NCBI RefSeq assembly: GCF_031846165.1
Contig: NZ_JAVRIE010000003.1
Location: 1 to 64,000, forward strand
From: Glaciecola blandensis
GTDB lineage: Bacteria; Pseudomonadota; Gammaproteobacteria; Enterobacterales; Alteromonadaceae
Length of the DNA stretch: 64,000 bases
Reading direction: 5' to 3'
This document shows positions 1 through 7,551 of the stretch, piece by piece. Position 1 is the first letter of the stretch. Every line of letters begins with the position of its first letter. The position numbers were made by a program, and so were the translations under genes. A model generated the notes under the pieces. The model did not search any database, was not told where the DNA came from, and saw nothing but the letters and a program-made list of their open reading frames with translations.

Positions 1-20
1 AATGACGGCTTTCTTATCAT

Positions 21-48
21 CGTCATTCCTGCGAAGGCAGGAATCTAA
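21..48. repeat. REP-like palindrome upstream of pagL-like gene
   Basis: An 8-bp perfect inverted repeat (ATTCCTGC at 25-32, GCAGGAAT at 37-44) with a GAAG loop follows GTC. It has the form of the dispersed 'GTCATTCC...GGAAT' palindromes common in bacterial intergenic regions. A related but GC-richer version lies just after the next gene (809-890) and a third version lies at 28669-28940. Confidence 0.7.
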
Positions 49-222
49 TTGGCATAAGTACAAAGTAAAACCTTACAATTAGTTTACTTTTGTATTATAT
101 GTTCCAAAAAATAATAATTTTGAATCAAAACGTCCATTTATAAACACTAAAATTTACCCCATTGATAGAGCAAGACTTAACACATTTTAATTTGCTACTC
201 CGCGGTAGCGCTATCTGGGGAA

Positions 223-807
223 ATGATGAAATCTAATCTTTTACAGTTTTTTAAACACTTTATTGTCGCACTTACTTTCTTTGCAGGGGTTTTGGCAAGT
301 ACCTATTCTTTTGCAACTGCAAGCCTTGACTCGGATATTAGCAAATATGCCGTATCGGCTGGCTATATCCACGGCGAAGGTGATGTTCGGGGAATAAAAA
401 TCGCGCTGCAATATCATAGCGATTACTTGCAACAATATAATTCAAATCTGAATCTATACTTTGAAACTAGCGTTAACTTCTGGGAATACGGCGTTGAAAA
501 CAACTATGACAGCAATTTTGTTCTAGCATTATCACCAGTATTTGAATATCAGTTCTCAGAGTATAAATCGAATCCAATCTTCGTTGAGTTCGGAATAGGT
601 GTGTCCCTTTTAGATGATACTCGCTTTGCTGGTAAAAATGTTAGTACACACTACCAGTTCGAAGATCGTCTCGGTATTGTGATGAAGTTTGGTAAGAACA
701 AGCGTGATTCAATCGCCTTACGCTATTTACACTACTCTAATGCAGGCTTTAAAAGACCGAACCCGGGTTTAGATTTCATTAGCTTAGCGTATACAGCGTT
801 TTTATGA
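223..807 (+). CDS. PagL-type lipid A 3-O-deacylase (acyloxyacyl hydrolase family)
   Basis: Probable outer-membrane beta-barrel enzyme that removes the 3-O acyl chain from lipid A. A hydrophobic signal segment spans about residues 8-32, followed by alternating beta-barrel strands. The C-terminal signature HYSNAG (H170, S172) plus PNPG is the catalytic region of the PagL family. The known third catalytic residue is Glu twelve positions after the Ser; here that position is Asp184, a conservative change. The 194-aa length fits a PagL with its signal peptide, and the protein ends in a barrel-type strand finishing in Phe-Leu. Two adjacent ATG codons (223 and 226) are possible; the GGGG at 217-220 suits the second slightly better. 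It is a single gene, flanked on both sides by REP-like palindromes and convergent with the next gene. Confidence 0.8.
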   Translation: MMKSNLLQFFKHFIVALTFFAGVLASTYSFATASLDSDISKYAVSAGYIHGEGDVRGIKIALQYHSDYLQQYNSNLNLYFETSVNFWEYGVENNYDSNFVLALSPVFEYQFSEYKSNPIFVEFGIGVSLLDDTRFAGKNVSTHYQFEDRLGIVMKFGKNKRDSIALRYLHYSNAGFKRPNPGLDFISLAYTAFL

Positions 808-808
808 T

Positions 809-890
809 CTAGGTCCCCGCCTTCGCGGGGATGACGGAAGGGTTTAGGTCCCCGCCTTTGCGGGGATGACGGAAGTGCGGGGATGACGAT
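809..890. repeat. REP-like palindromes between convergent genes
   Basis: Two palindromes of the form TCCCCGC-CTT(C/T)-GCGGGGA (814-831 and 849-866) are each followed by TGACGGAAG, and a third half copy (GCGGGGATGACG) follows at about 877-888. They sit between the stops of the PagL-like gene and the convergent 638-aa gene, so they may also serve as transcription barriers, although no T-tract follows. Confidence 0.75.
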
Positions 891-898
891 GGTTTTGC

Positions 899-2815
899 TT
901 AGGGTTGCTTGGTATCGTCGCTTGATGCACCTTTAGGAGCATCTTGCTCTGCTTCGGCTTGTGCCTCTTCATTGCGCAAATAACCAGCGGCTTCTTCGTC
1001 TTCCTTCAAGTCCAAACGACTATCAATCGAACCACTCTCGAATGCTCGAGATTGTTGATTGATTTGGTGAATTTGACTCGCATTAGATAAATCACGTTCG
1101 TTAGTGATCGCAGCAATTGCTTCACGTTCGCGTAAGAAGCCTTTGATTTCATCGACGATCGCCGCCATTTCCTGCTCATTTTTGGTCATGGACATTATAA
1201 AGCGTGGTTGCTCTAGGTTCTTCATGCCGCTAGTAGCAAAAATTGAAGTTTTGATGCGAGAGGTGATTACCCAAGGTGTGATACTTGAACGCACAACCGT
1301 ATTTTCTGAGCGGGTGCTGTCATGAATGGACATACCGGTAGAAAGTTTCGACTCTGTATAAGTCCCTTCGGTTTTTAAATACATCAATAAAGAAGTAAAG
1401 TGCATTTCGCCCCAGAAGAGGTGAGATGCCGCATCGAGTATCTTTGATGCACTTTTAAACGTTAACCATGCGAACAAAGTAAATAACCCGCCGCTTACTG
1501 CTTGCAATAGCAGCGTTAGGTTTTCGTCTGTGCCAAGGGCTTTGTGGTCATTGTAAGCGCCAATGGTGTCGATAACGTTTTGGCCCAAGAAATAGAATGA
1601 CACAGCGCTAGCGATAAAGAATATTTGCCCAACGAGCGATAAGATACTTTTCTTGCCGTCTTGCTGGGTATTATTTTCTTCTTCTGCCAGAGCCGGTTGT
1701 GTTTCTATCAGCAATTCGCCATTGAAGCTACCTTTACCATCTGACTGTTCGTTAAGTTGCGGGTCAAATTCGCGGTAGATACGGTTTGGCATTTCTTTAT
1801 AGCGGCGATTCGCCAATACGATATTTTCGATATTGATGAATATTTCGTTAGGATGAACAGACTCTTGCATGTTTTCACGGTATTCACTCACCTCTGTTTG
1901 CGGAGCAGCCTTGGCCATTCTTGCGAATAAGAGTGGGAGTACAGCACCTAACACTGCAATAGTAGAGATCGCCAACAGACCTAAGTTGCCCCAAGCGCTG
2001 AATATGCCACTTGCCTCAGTAAATACTTCTTTCGTGTTGTCACTAACGCTGAGCCATTCATCGAGGTATATACCGGCAATGACGGGAACCAGGATCGATA
2101 AAGCAAGCAAGCCACCAAAAGATGCGCCGCCAGCACTTTTCAGAACAGTCTCTCGGTTTGAGTTGATAGCTCTGGCAGCAGATGACCACGTGACCACCAA
2201 ATAAAGAAGTAGTAAAACACCCATGATAGGCAAAGCAAACAGCTGCGCAGTTTCACCAGCTAAGCCCGTGGTGACAACAAAAAACACGATCAAAAACGAC
2301 AAGATACCCGTTAAGAAGTTAATGGTAACGCCCGCTATTTCTTGCGCCATTTTACGCAAAGGGTAGGGTAGGAATGTGAGTTTTGGGAAAATAGAGTGCA
2401 CAAATCGGCCTAAGAAGCCAACCGGTTCGATGAATGTCGTATTTTTACGACCCATCATCATGGAGTGAAGAGACTTTGCACTATAAAGAAGTGCCGGCTT
2501 CTCCATTTTCGCTGAATCTTGCTCAGAGCGAGATAAGTTGAATGCTAAAGATGTTGGTACCGAGCGACCAACGAAATATCTAAATAGTTGGAAGAAGCCA
2601 ACACCTGTGTGTCTAGCACCACTAACTAACAAATAAAAACCGATAATTGCGTAAGTCCAACCAATTATTTTGTCTTCTTTCAACGCGCCTGATACTTGAA
2701 TTAGCGTATATACGCCAATTAAGGCGACAAGCGTTCCGGCAATAGCTTTAAACAATCCCTCTTTTTTAAAGGGGTTTTTGATTCCGAGGGTTTGTGAGCC
2801 AAAATCATATGCCAT
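899..2815 (-). CDS. unrecognised multi-pass membrane protein (638 aa)
   Basis: I do not recognise a named family. The protein begins without a cleavable signal peptide. Hydrophobic helices are visible at about residues 22-41, 50-68, 165-187, 192-212, 232-250, 270-300, 395-415 and 435-455. Between the later helices lies a soluble part with NIENIVLANRRYKEMPNRIYREF (about 335-357), and there is a soluble region of about 120 residues containing WGEMHFTSLLMYLKTEG. The last 90 residues are highly charged, rich in Glu, Gln and Asp, and look disordered. The start ATG (complement of 2813-2815) is followed by a credible coding frame, with an AAGGA-type ribosome binding site just upstream. It is a single-gene unit, convergent with the PagL-like gene and divergent from the DUF2780 gene. 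Confidence 0.7.
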   Translation of the reverse strand: MAYDFGSQTLGIKNPFKKEGLFKAIAGTLVALIGVYTLIQVSGALKEDKIIGWTYAIIGFYLLVSGARHTGVGFFQLFRYFVGRSVPTSLAFNLSRSEQDSAKMEKPALLYSAKSLHSMMMGRKNTTFIEPVGFLGRFVHSIFPKLTFLPYPLRKMAQEIAGVTINFLTGILSFLIVFFVVTTGLAGETAQLFALPIMGVLLLLYLVVTWSSAARAINSNRETVLKSAGGASFGGLLALSILVPVIAGIYLDEWLSVSDNTKEVFTEASGIFSAWGNLGLLAISTIAVLGAVLPLLFARMAKAAPQTEVSEYRENMQESVHPNEIFINIENIVLANRRYKEMPNRIYREFDPQLNEQSDGKGSFNGELLIETQPALAEEENNTQQDGKKSILSLVGQIFFIASAVSFYFLGQNVIDTIGAYNDHKALGTDENLTLLLQAVSGGLFTLFAWLTFKSASKILDAASHLFWGEMHFTSLLMYLKTEGTYTESKLSTGMSIHDSTRSENTVVRSSITPWVITSRIKTSIFATSGMKNLEQPRFIMSMTKNEQEMAAIVDEIKGFLREREAIAAITNERDLSNASQIHQINQQSRAFESGSIDSRLDLKEDEEAAGYLRNEEAQAEAEQDAPKGASSDDTKQP

Positions 2816-3018
2816 CTAAGGATTCCTTTGTAATAAATGGAGAAGTCGCTAAGTATGCCTAAGTTACTGGCAGGTGAAAAGGCTAAAAAAGCAATATCCC
2901 AAGCTTTTGTTTTCCATTATAATAGTAGGACAGCGCAAGGCCTTTAGCGGGCTGGAATCTTATCTCGATAATTCAAAAGTTGTACCGGATTACACCTAAT
3001 TATAAAAAAGGAACTACC

Positions 3019-3567
3019 ATGAAAAAAATTACCTCTCTATTGCTCGCCGCAAGCTTAACTTTTTCCGCATCTTCGCATGCTGAAGAGGGTTGGTTCGACT
3101 CTTTCAAAAGCATGCTCGGTTTTGGCGATAGCGCTGAAGAAGTTGCCGTACCTGAAATGCCAAGTATCGATGGTATGTTGGGCGCGCTGACTGAAAATCT
3201 AGGTGTTACCAGTGAACAAGCAGAAGGCGGCTTAGGTTCAATCATGAACTACGTTAAGAATAACGTATCAAGTGAGTCATTCGGCGATTTGAGCGCGTCA
3301 TTACCTGGCTTAGACCAAGTGTTGAACTCAGTGCCAGACATTAAAGAACTAGGTTCGTCAGATGGCATATCAGGCCTTTTAAACAAAGCGTCTGAATACA
3401 GCGACTCTTTGAAAGGAATAAATGAATTAAAACAACAGTTTGAAGCCCTAGGCTTGAAACCGGAAATGATCACAGACTTCATTGAACAAGCAAAAGCTTA
3501 TCTTGATACTGAACAAGGTCAAGAAGCGAAGAAAATGCTGACTGAAAGTTTTTCATCTCTAATTTAA
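3019..3567 (+). CDS. DUF2780 family secreted protein
   Basis: This is a small exported protein of unknown function (182 aa). A signal peptide is clear: Met-Lys-Lys-Ile, a Leu/Ala-rich core, and a predicted cut after SSHA. The mature part contains ENLGVTSEQAEGGLGSI and PGLDQVL, which are features of the DUF2780 (VcgC/VcgE) family. The frame is open from 2980, but the ATG at 3019 has an AAAGGAA ribosome binding site and starts the signal peptide directly. A TATAAT box at 2918-2923 could be the -10 element of its promoter, with no good -35. The following phosphatase gene starts 21 bases downstream and may be co-transcribed. Confidence 0.75.
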   Translation: MKKITSLLLAASLTFSASSHAEEGWFDSFKSMLGFGDSAEEVAVPEMPSIDGMLGALTENLGVTSEQAEGGLGSIMNYVKNNVSSESFGDLSASLPGLDQVLNSVPDIKELGSSDGISGLLNKASEYSDSLKGINELKQQFEALGLKPEMITDFIEQAKAYLDTEQGQEAKKMLTESFSSLI

Positions 3568-3588
3568 ATTCATTAGGTGGTAAATAGA

Positions 3589-4119
3589 ATGAAACGAGTA
3601 AAACAGCAGCCGTTGATTCTGCTTGTCAGTACTTTTTTGCTGTTAGTAGTTAGCTCGACGAAGTTAATGGCCGCTGATATTTACTTGATCCGTCATTTTG
3701 AAAAACAAAAGCAGAGTACCTCTGTCGACGTGCCTAACAAGGCGCGTCCTGACAAAGGTCCCTCGCTAACTCAAATAGGCGTGAACAAAGCTGAGAGCTT
3801 AGCTGAATTCTTGAAAGATAAGAATATTCGTTTTATTTACTCCACTGACTACACCCGCACTTTTCAGTCCGCTTTGCCTTCTTCTATGCGTTTGGATATA
3901 GCTGTTACGCTTTATTCGCCGAAAGACCTGGCTAGTTTTGCAGATGAATTGAAAGCGCTTGATGGCAATGTTTTAGTTCTTGGGCACAGCAATACAACAC
4001 CGCAGCTTCTTTCGTTATTAGGCGGCCCTGACAAAACCCTCAGTGAAAAAGACTATGGCGATCTGTTTATTATTACGCAAGATGGCCAGCGTTTTCGCCA
4101 TGTTGTCATAGAGGAATAA
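3589..4119 (+). CDS. exported histidine phosphatase family protein (SixA/phosphoglycerate mutase-like)
   Basis: Phosphohistidine-type phosphatase with an N-terminal signal peptide (hydrophobic core at about 8-23, cut near LMAA), so it probably acts in the periplasm. The catalytic signature is RHFEK near residue 34, a variant of the usual RHG/RHAE. The other active-site pieces are STDYTRTFQSA and the second histidine in LGHSNTTPQ. The ATG at 3589 is chosen over the GTG at 3577 because TAGGTGG lies eight bases upstream and acts as ribosome binding site. Its stop overlaps the pnuC start by one base (TAATG), so the two are translationally coupled. This suggests that it acts on a phosphorylated precursor whose product PnuC takes up, which is an inference. 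Confidence 0.8.
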   Translation: MKRVKQQPLILLVSTFLLLVVSSTKLMAADIYLIRHFEKQKQSTSVDVPNKARPDKGPSLTQIGVNKAESLAEFLKDKNIRFIYSTDYTRTFQSALPSSMRLDIAVTLYSPKDLASFADELKALDGNVLVLGHSNTTPQLLSLLGGPDKTLSEKDYGDLFIITQDGQRFRHVVIEE

Positions 4120-4724
4120 TGAGCTTTAACGAATTTGTCAGCGGCTTTTTTGGCAGCAATACAATTGAAATAAGTGCCGCGATATGCGGTTTTATTTGTT
4201 TGGTGTTGCTTATTCGCGGGAATATTTGGAATTTTGCGTTTGGCTTTGTTCAAGTCACACTGTATGTGTGGGTGTTTTATCAAGCAAAGCTATACTCTGA
4301 CGCTGGTTTGCACGTGGTGTACATGGCATTGCAGATTTATGGTTGGTGGCAATGGTCGCAACATTTACACACTAAAACGACGGTGAATGTCGAGACGATT
4401 TCGGCGAAGCATTTAACCATTTTCCTTGGTATTTCTCTGGTCTCCTTTTTATTGCTTGGTACTGCAATGAAGCAGTATACAGATGCGAGCTTTGCTTATG
4501 CCGATGCGTTCACAACCTGTGTGAGCTTAGTGGCGTTTTTCATGATGACAAGACGATATATATTAAATTGGGCGTTCTGGATTGTGGTCGATATTGTCGC
4601 AATTTACGTTTATCTTCAAAAAGCCCTTTATCCAACAGCCATATTATATGCTTGTTTTTTGATTATGGCGTGCGTAGGCCTTTACGCTTGGCATCAACAA
4701 AGCAAACAACAATTAAAGAATTAA
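4119..4724 (+). CDS. pnuC: nicotinamide riboside transporter PnuC
   Basis: Inner-membrane facilitator for nicotinamide riboside, feeding NAD salvage. It is 201 aa with about seven hydrophobic segments and the family hallmark YMALQIYGWWQW near residues 68-79. A second diagnostic stretch is NWAFWIVVDIVAIYVYLQKA toward the C-terminus. The start overlaps the preceding phosphatase stop by one base, and a NadR-type kinase follows 12 bases later. In known systems the kinase traps the imported riboside by phosphorylation, so the three genes form a coherent uptake operon. Confidence 0.92.
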   Translation: MSFNEFVSGFFGSNTIEISAAICGFICLVLLIRGNIWNFAFGFVQVTLYVWVFYQAKLYSDAGLHVVYMALQIYGWWQWSQHLHTKTTVNVETISAKHLTIFLGISLVSFLLLGTAMKQYTDASFAYADAFTTCVSLVAFFMMTRRYILNWAFWIVVDIVAIYVYLQKALYPTAILYACFLIMACVGLYAWHQQSKQQLKN

Positions 4725-4736
4725 ACGAGTTTATTT

Positions 4737-5279
4737 TTGAATACATTAGCTTCAAATCCCGTAAAAAAAGTCGTTTTTATGGGCGCACCTTCCACCGGAA
4801 AATCGACTATCTGCCAAGCTGCTGCTAAGTACTTCAATACTAAGCATGTTGATGAGTTCGGTCGCACATATTGGGAACAAAATCAGTCTAATCGTCGCTT
4901 GAGTCCTGAACAGTTACTGTATATCGCGCAAGAACATATCGCGATTGAAGAACGCACGATTGTTGATGCAAACTCGTATCTATTTGTCGATACAAACGCA
5001 CTAACAACCTGGCATTTTGCTTTGGATTATCATGACTCAGCACTCCCTGAACTTAGTCGACTTGCCGACGAGAGTAAAGCACGCTACGACCATGTTTTTT
5101 TATGTGCAGATGATATTCCTTTTGAGGATACTTGGGAGCGCTCAGGCGATGTAAAACAGAAAGCATTCCAAGACTTCATTTCAAATGAGCTTGTTAAGCG
5201 TAAGATCCAATTCACGGTGCTCTCAGGCAGCGTCGAAGAACGCCTTCAAACCATCATTACCACTTTAGAAAGCAACTAA
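4737..5279 (+). CDS. NadR-type ribosylnicotinamide kinase (AAA ATPase)
   Basis: Predicted cytoplasmic kinase that phosphorylates imported nicotinamide riboside to NMN. A P-loop GAPSTGKST lies at residues 16-24, and VDEFGRTYW at about 38-46 is typical of the C-terminal kinase domain of NadR. There is no N-terminal DNA-binding or adenylyltransferase domain, so this 180-aa protein corresponds to the kinase half only. The start is TTG at 4737; the first ATG (4779) lies inside the strand leading into the P-loop and would destroy it. Location straight after pnuC supports the substrate assignment. Confidence 0.85.
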   Translation: MNTLASNPVKKVVFMGAPSTGKSTICQAAAKYFNTKHVDEFGRTYWEQNQSNRRLSPEQLLYIAQEHIAIEERTIVDANSYLFVDTNALTTWHFALDYHDSALPELSRLADESKARYDHVFLCADDIPFEDTWERSGDVKQKAFQDFISNELVKRKIQFTVLSGSVEERLQTIITTLESN

Positions 5280-5327
5280 ACAATACCGCTGATCTCAGAA
5301 TGTTAGCGAGAATTGAGCTTATACTAT

Positions 5328-5351
5328 AAAAATGTAAGCGCTTGCATTTTT
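5328..5351. promoter_or_regulatory. LacI-family-type operator palindrome
   Basis: A 24-bp palindrome centred between 5339 and 5340 has a single mismatched pair (T5335/G5344). Its core is ATGTAAGCGCTTGCAT, with the central AAGCGCTT typical of LacI/GalR-family operators for sugar-use genes. It lies about 95 bases before the start of the secreted carbohydrate-binding-like protein. No LacI-type regulator is encoded in this window. Confidence 0.65.
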
Positions 5352-5445
5352 CTTCACAAATTGTTTACATTAGCGTGAGGCACATAAACGTCGGTGCCCA
5401 AAAACAATTAAACATACAACAACAATAAAATATTGTGAAAAGTGA

Positions 5446-6093
5446 ATGGACAAAACAATGCACAGCATAATTAAAATAATATTGGGCGCTGGACTATTGC
5501 TCACCCAAAGCGTTTTGGGTGCCGCTCTTGCTGCAGATAAATCAAAAGAGGTTGATTTGATTTACAGCAAATTGGTTTCAGCTCTGCCGAAAGATGGCGC
5601 AATCATGATTTCTCCCTATGCAGATAGTTTGCAAACCTTTGGCGAAAATATTCAAGCTGCCTTTAATAGAGAAAGCGATGCTCTCGGTGGTGTCGCTTTG
5701 GAAGTGAAAACCAATCTTAGCAAAAACCCATGGGATGCTGGCATATTCAATGTGCTAGGCGCGCCTATTGAAAAAGGTGATGTGATCTACATGGCATTTT
5801 TTGCCAAAGCACTAGCACTGCCAAGCGAGGACGACGCGGCAGTCATAAAGAACGTAGGCGTTCAAAAAGGTTCTGAGCCCTATACTACCGTTATTGGTCG
5901 TGATTTTAATCTCACCACAACTTGGCAAAGTTTTGCACTAGCTGGGGTCGCGAAGGAAAGCTACGATGCCAAAACAACACAGGTTTCAATGCAAATAGCG
6001 ACGGGTAATTTTGAACTGGCTGTTGGACCGGTATTTGTGTTCAACCTTGGAAAAGATGTCGATCCAACAGTTTTGCCTTTTATCACGAAATAG
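5446..6093 (+). CDS. secreted protein with carbohydrate-binding-module-like domain
   Basis: A 215-aa exported protein. A signal peptide covers about residues 1-29 (cut near AALA). The mature part resembles the jelly-roll modules found beside xylanases (CBM4/9/22-like): PWDAGIFNVLGAPIEKGDVIY, a central WQSF pattern, then QVSMQIATGNFELAVGPVFV near the C-terminus. There is no catalytic domain and no PEP-CTERM tail. The LacI-type palindrome upstream supports sugar-dependent expression. The start at 5446 or the next ATG at 5458 would both give a signal peptide. The family assignment rests on pattern resemblance only. Confidence 0.6.
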   Translation: MDKTMHSIIKIILGAGLLLTQSVLGAALAADKSKEVDLIYSKLVSALPKDGAIMISPYADSLQTFGENIQAAFNRESDALGGVALEVKTNLSKNPWDAGIFNVLGAPIEKGDVIYMAFFAKALALPSEDDAAVIKNVGVQKGSEPYTTVIGRDFNLTTTWQSFALAGVAKESYDAKTTQVSMQIATGNFELAVGPVFVFNLGKDVDPTVLPFITK

Positions 6094-6128
6094 AATTACC
6101 AGGAAATAGACATATCACAAAATAGAAG

Positions 6129-6545
6129 TTAGTGAGTAATCGTGACGACAATCTGTCTTGAACCAGCATGGTCACGATGCTCCCCTAAGTAAATGCCTTG
6201 CCATGTGCCTAACAACAATCGGCCCTTATTGATTGGTATGCTGACACTGCTCCCAAATATAGATGCTTTTATATGAGCAGGCATATCGTCTGGTCCCTCA
6301 TATGTGTGACGGTAATGTGGCGCGTTCTCAGGTGCCAATACGTTTGCATGGGCCTCTAAGTCACTTCTCACCGTGGGATCTGCATTCTCGTTGATTGTAA
6401 GGGACGCTGATGTATGTTGTATGAACGCATGAAAAACGCCGCAATCTATTCCTTTTAAATCATCACAGTGTCGTATGATTTCCTCGGTGACTAAATGAAA
6501 ACCTCGGCTCTTTGCTGATAATTTGATCGTATATTGAAATGCCAT
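6129..6545 (-). CDS. yjbQ: YjbQ family protein (UPF0047; secondary thiamine-phosphate synthase type)
   Basis: A small soluble enzyme-like protein of about 138 aa. The family core HTSASLTINENADPTVRSDLE is intact, followed by RHTYEGPDDMPAHIKAS and the closing LGTWQGIYLGEHRD. Family members have been reported to have weak thiamine-phosphate-synthase activity, but the physiological role is not settled. The ATG at 6545 is preferred over an upstream TTG at 6551. It is a single gene, convergent with the carbohydrate-binding-like gene and divergent from the alpha/beta hydrolase. Confidence 0.88.
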   Translation of the reverse strand: MAFQYTIKLSAKSRGFHLVTEEIIRHCDDLKGIDCGVFHAFIQHTSASLTINENADPTVRSDLEAHANVLAPENAPHYRHTYEGPDDMPAHIKASIFGSSVSIPINKGRLLLGTWQGIYLGEHRDHAGSRQIVVTITH

Positions 6546-6627
6546 GTTCAAGGTCTCTTGTTTGTATGCAATATTCGTTTTATCAATGGTAGACTCTTAG
6601 CCCTATCTTCGACAAGGAATTCAATCG

Positions 6628-7542
6628 GTGCAAACTCAATTTCAGAATATATGGCCTGTTAAACAAACAATTATCAACTCTTTATTCATGGCGCTGAGTA
6701 TGGTGATTTTTAGTAGCCATTCTCAAGCGCAGCAGACTGAACTCATCGACTTCCCGAGTGCCGAGAAGAATACGCCATACAAGCTAGTGTCGGCCTTGTC
6801 ATTTCGCGAGCCAGATCAAACACACAAATATGGTAGCGAACATGCCGATCAATATGCAGCATTTTGGTCACCGCCGGAACGTAGCAGCAAACCCGTTATT
6901 GTGTTTATTCACGGAGGTTGTTGGTTGAGCGCGTTTGATATTAAACATTCTTACGCATTAGCAACCGCCTTATCGCAACAAGGCTATCCAGTCTGGTCAA
7001 TGGAATATCGCCGCGCTGGCAATGGTGGCGAATGGCCAGTTGCTTTGGGTGATCTTAGTGCTGGCTTAAAAGCCCTAGGAACCTTAAATGGCCAAGGGTA
7101 TAACACTAAAAATATACATATTATTGGCCATAGTGCTGGTGGTCACTTAGCAGCCATGCTTGGCGCAAAGCTAGAGGATGCATTGCCAGAGGAAGTTGAG
7201 CGTGTTGATATCGTCGGGCTTGCCGGCATCATGAATGTTATAGACTATGCTAACGGCAGCAATAGTTGTCAGTCGGCAACGCCCAGTTTTCTATCTGGAC
7301 TTCCCGCGGAGTCAGTTCAGAACTATTATTTAGCTAATCCACAAAACTATCAATTAAGTGGAGAGGAGTTAAGGTCCTTTATCTTGCTGCAAGGCACGCA
7401 GGACAGCATCGTACCGCCTTCACAAGCGAAGCATGTGCGAGCTAAAACAGTCATGCTCGAGGGTGTTGGACACTTTGATTGGATCCATCCTGGTTCCTAT
7501 GCGTTTAAACAGCTTCTTACCACTTTAGAATCACTGAGATAA
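6628..7542 (+). CDS. exported alpha/beta hydrolase, possible kynurenine formamidase
   Basis: A 304-aa alpha/beta hydrolase. HGGCWLSAFD (about residues 94-103) is the oxyanion-hole region, GHSAGGHLA carries the nucleophile Ser, and the C-terminal Asp and His are in QDSIVPP and GVGHFDW. The fold resembles the esterase/lipase type of kynurenine formamidase, and kynureninase starts only nine bases after its stop, which supports a role in tryptophan breakdown. Oddly, the N-terminus looks like a signal peptide (hydrophobic core at about 15-32, cut near SQAQ), which would place it in the periplasm. The start is GTG at 6628 with AAGGAATT upstream. A general esterase is the alternative. Confidence 0.7.
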   Translation: MQTQFQNIWPVKQTIINSLFMALSMVIFSSHSQAQQTELIDFPSAEKNTPYKLVSALSFREPDQTHKYGSEHADQYAAFWSPPERSSKPVIVFIHGGCWLSAFDIKHSYALATALSQQGYPVWSMEYRRAGNGGEWPVALGDLSAGLKALGTLNGQGYNTKNIHIIGHSAGGHLAAMLGAKLEDALPEEVERVDIVGLAGIMNVIDYANGSNSCQSATPSFLSGLPAESVQNYYLANPQNYQLSGEELRSFILLQGTQDSIVPPSQAKHVRAKTVMLEGVGHFDWIHPGSYAFKQLLTTLESLR

Positions 7543-7551
7543 AAATACACC

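Noticed and set aside
1869..2204. Plus-strand open frame opposite the 638-aa gene
   Set aside because: It is an antisense shadow with no ribosome binding site and no recognisable protein features.
5446..6093. PEP-CTERM substrate candidate
   Set aside because: The C-terminus lacks a VPEP motif, a hydrophobic helix and a basic tail.
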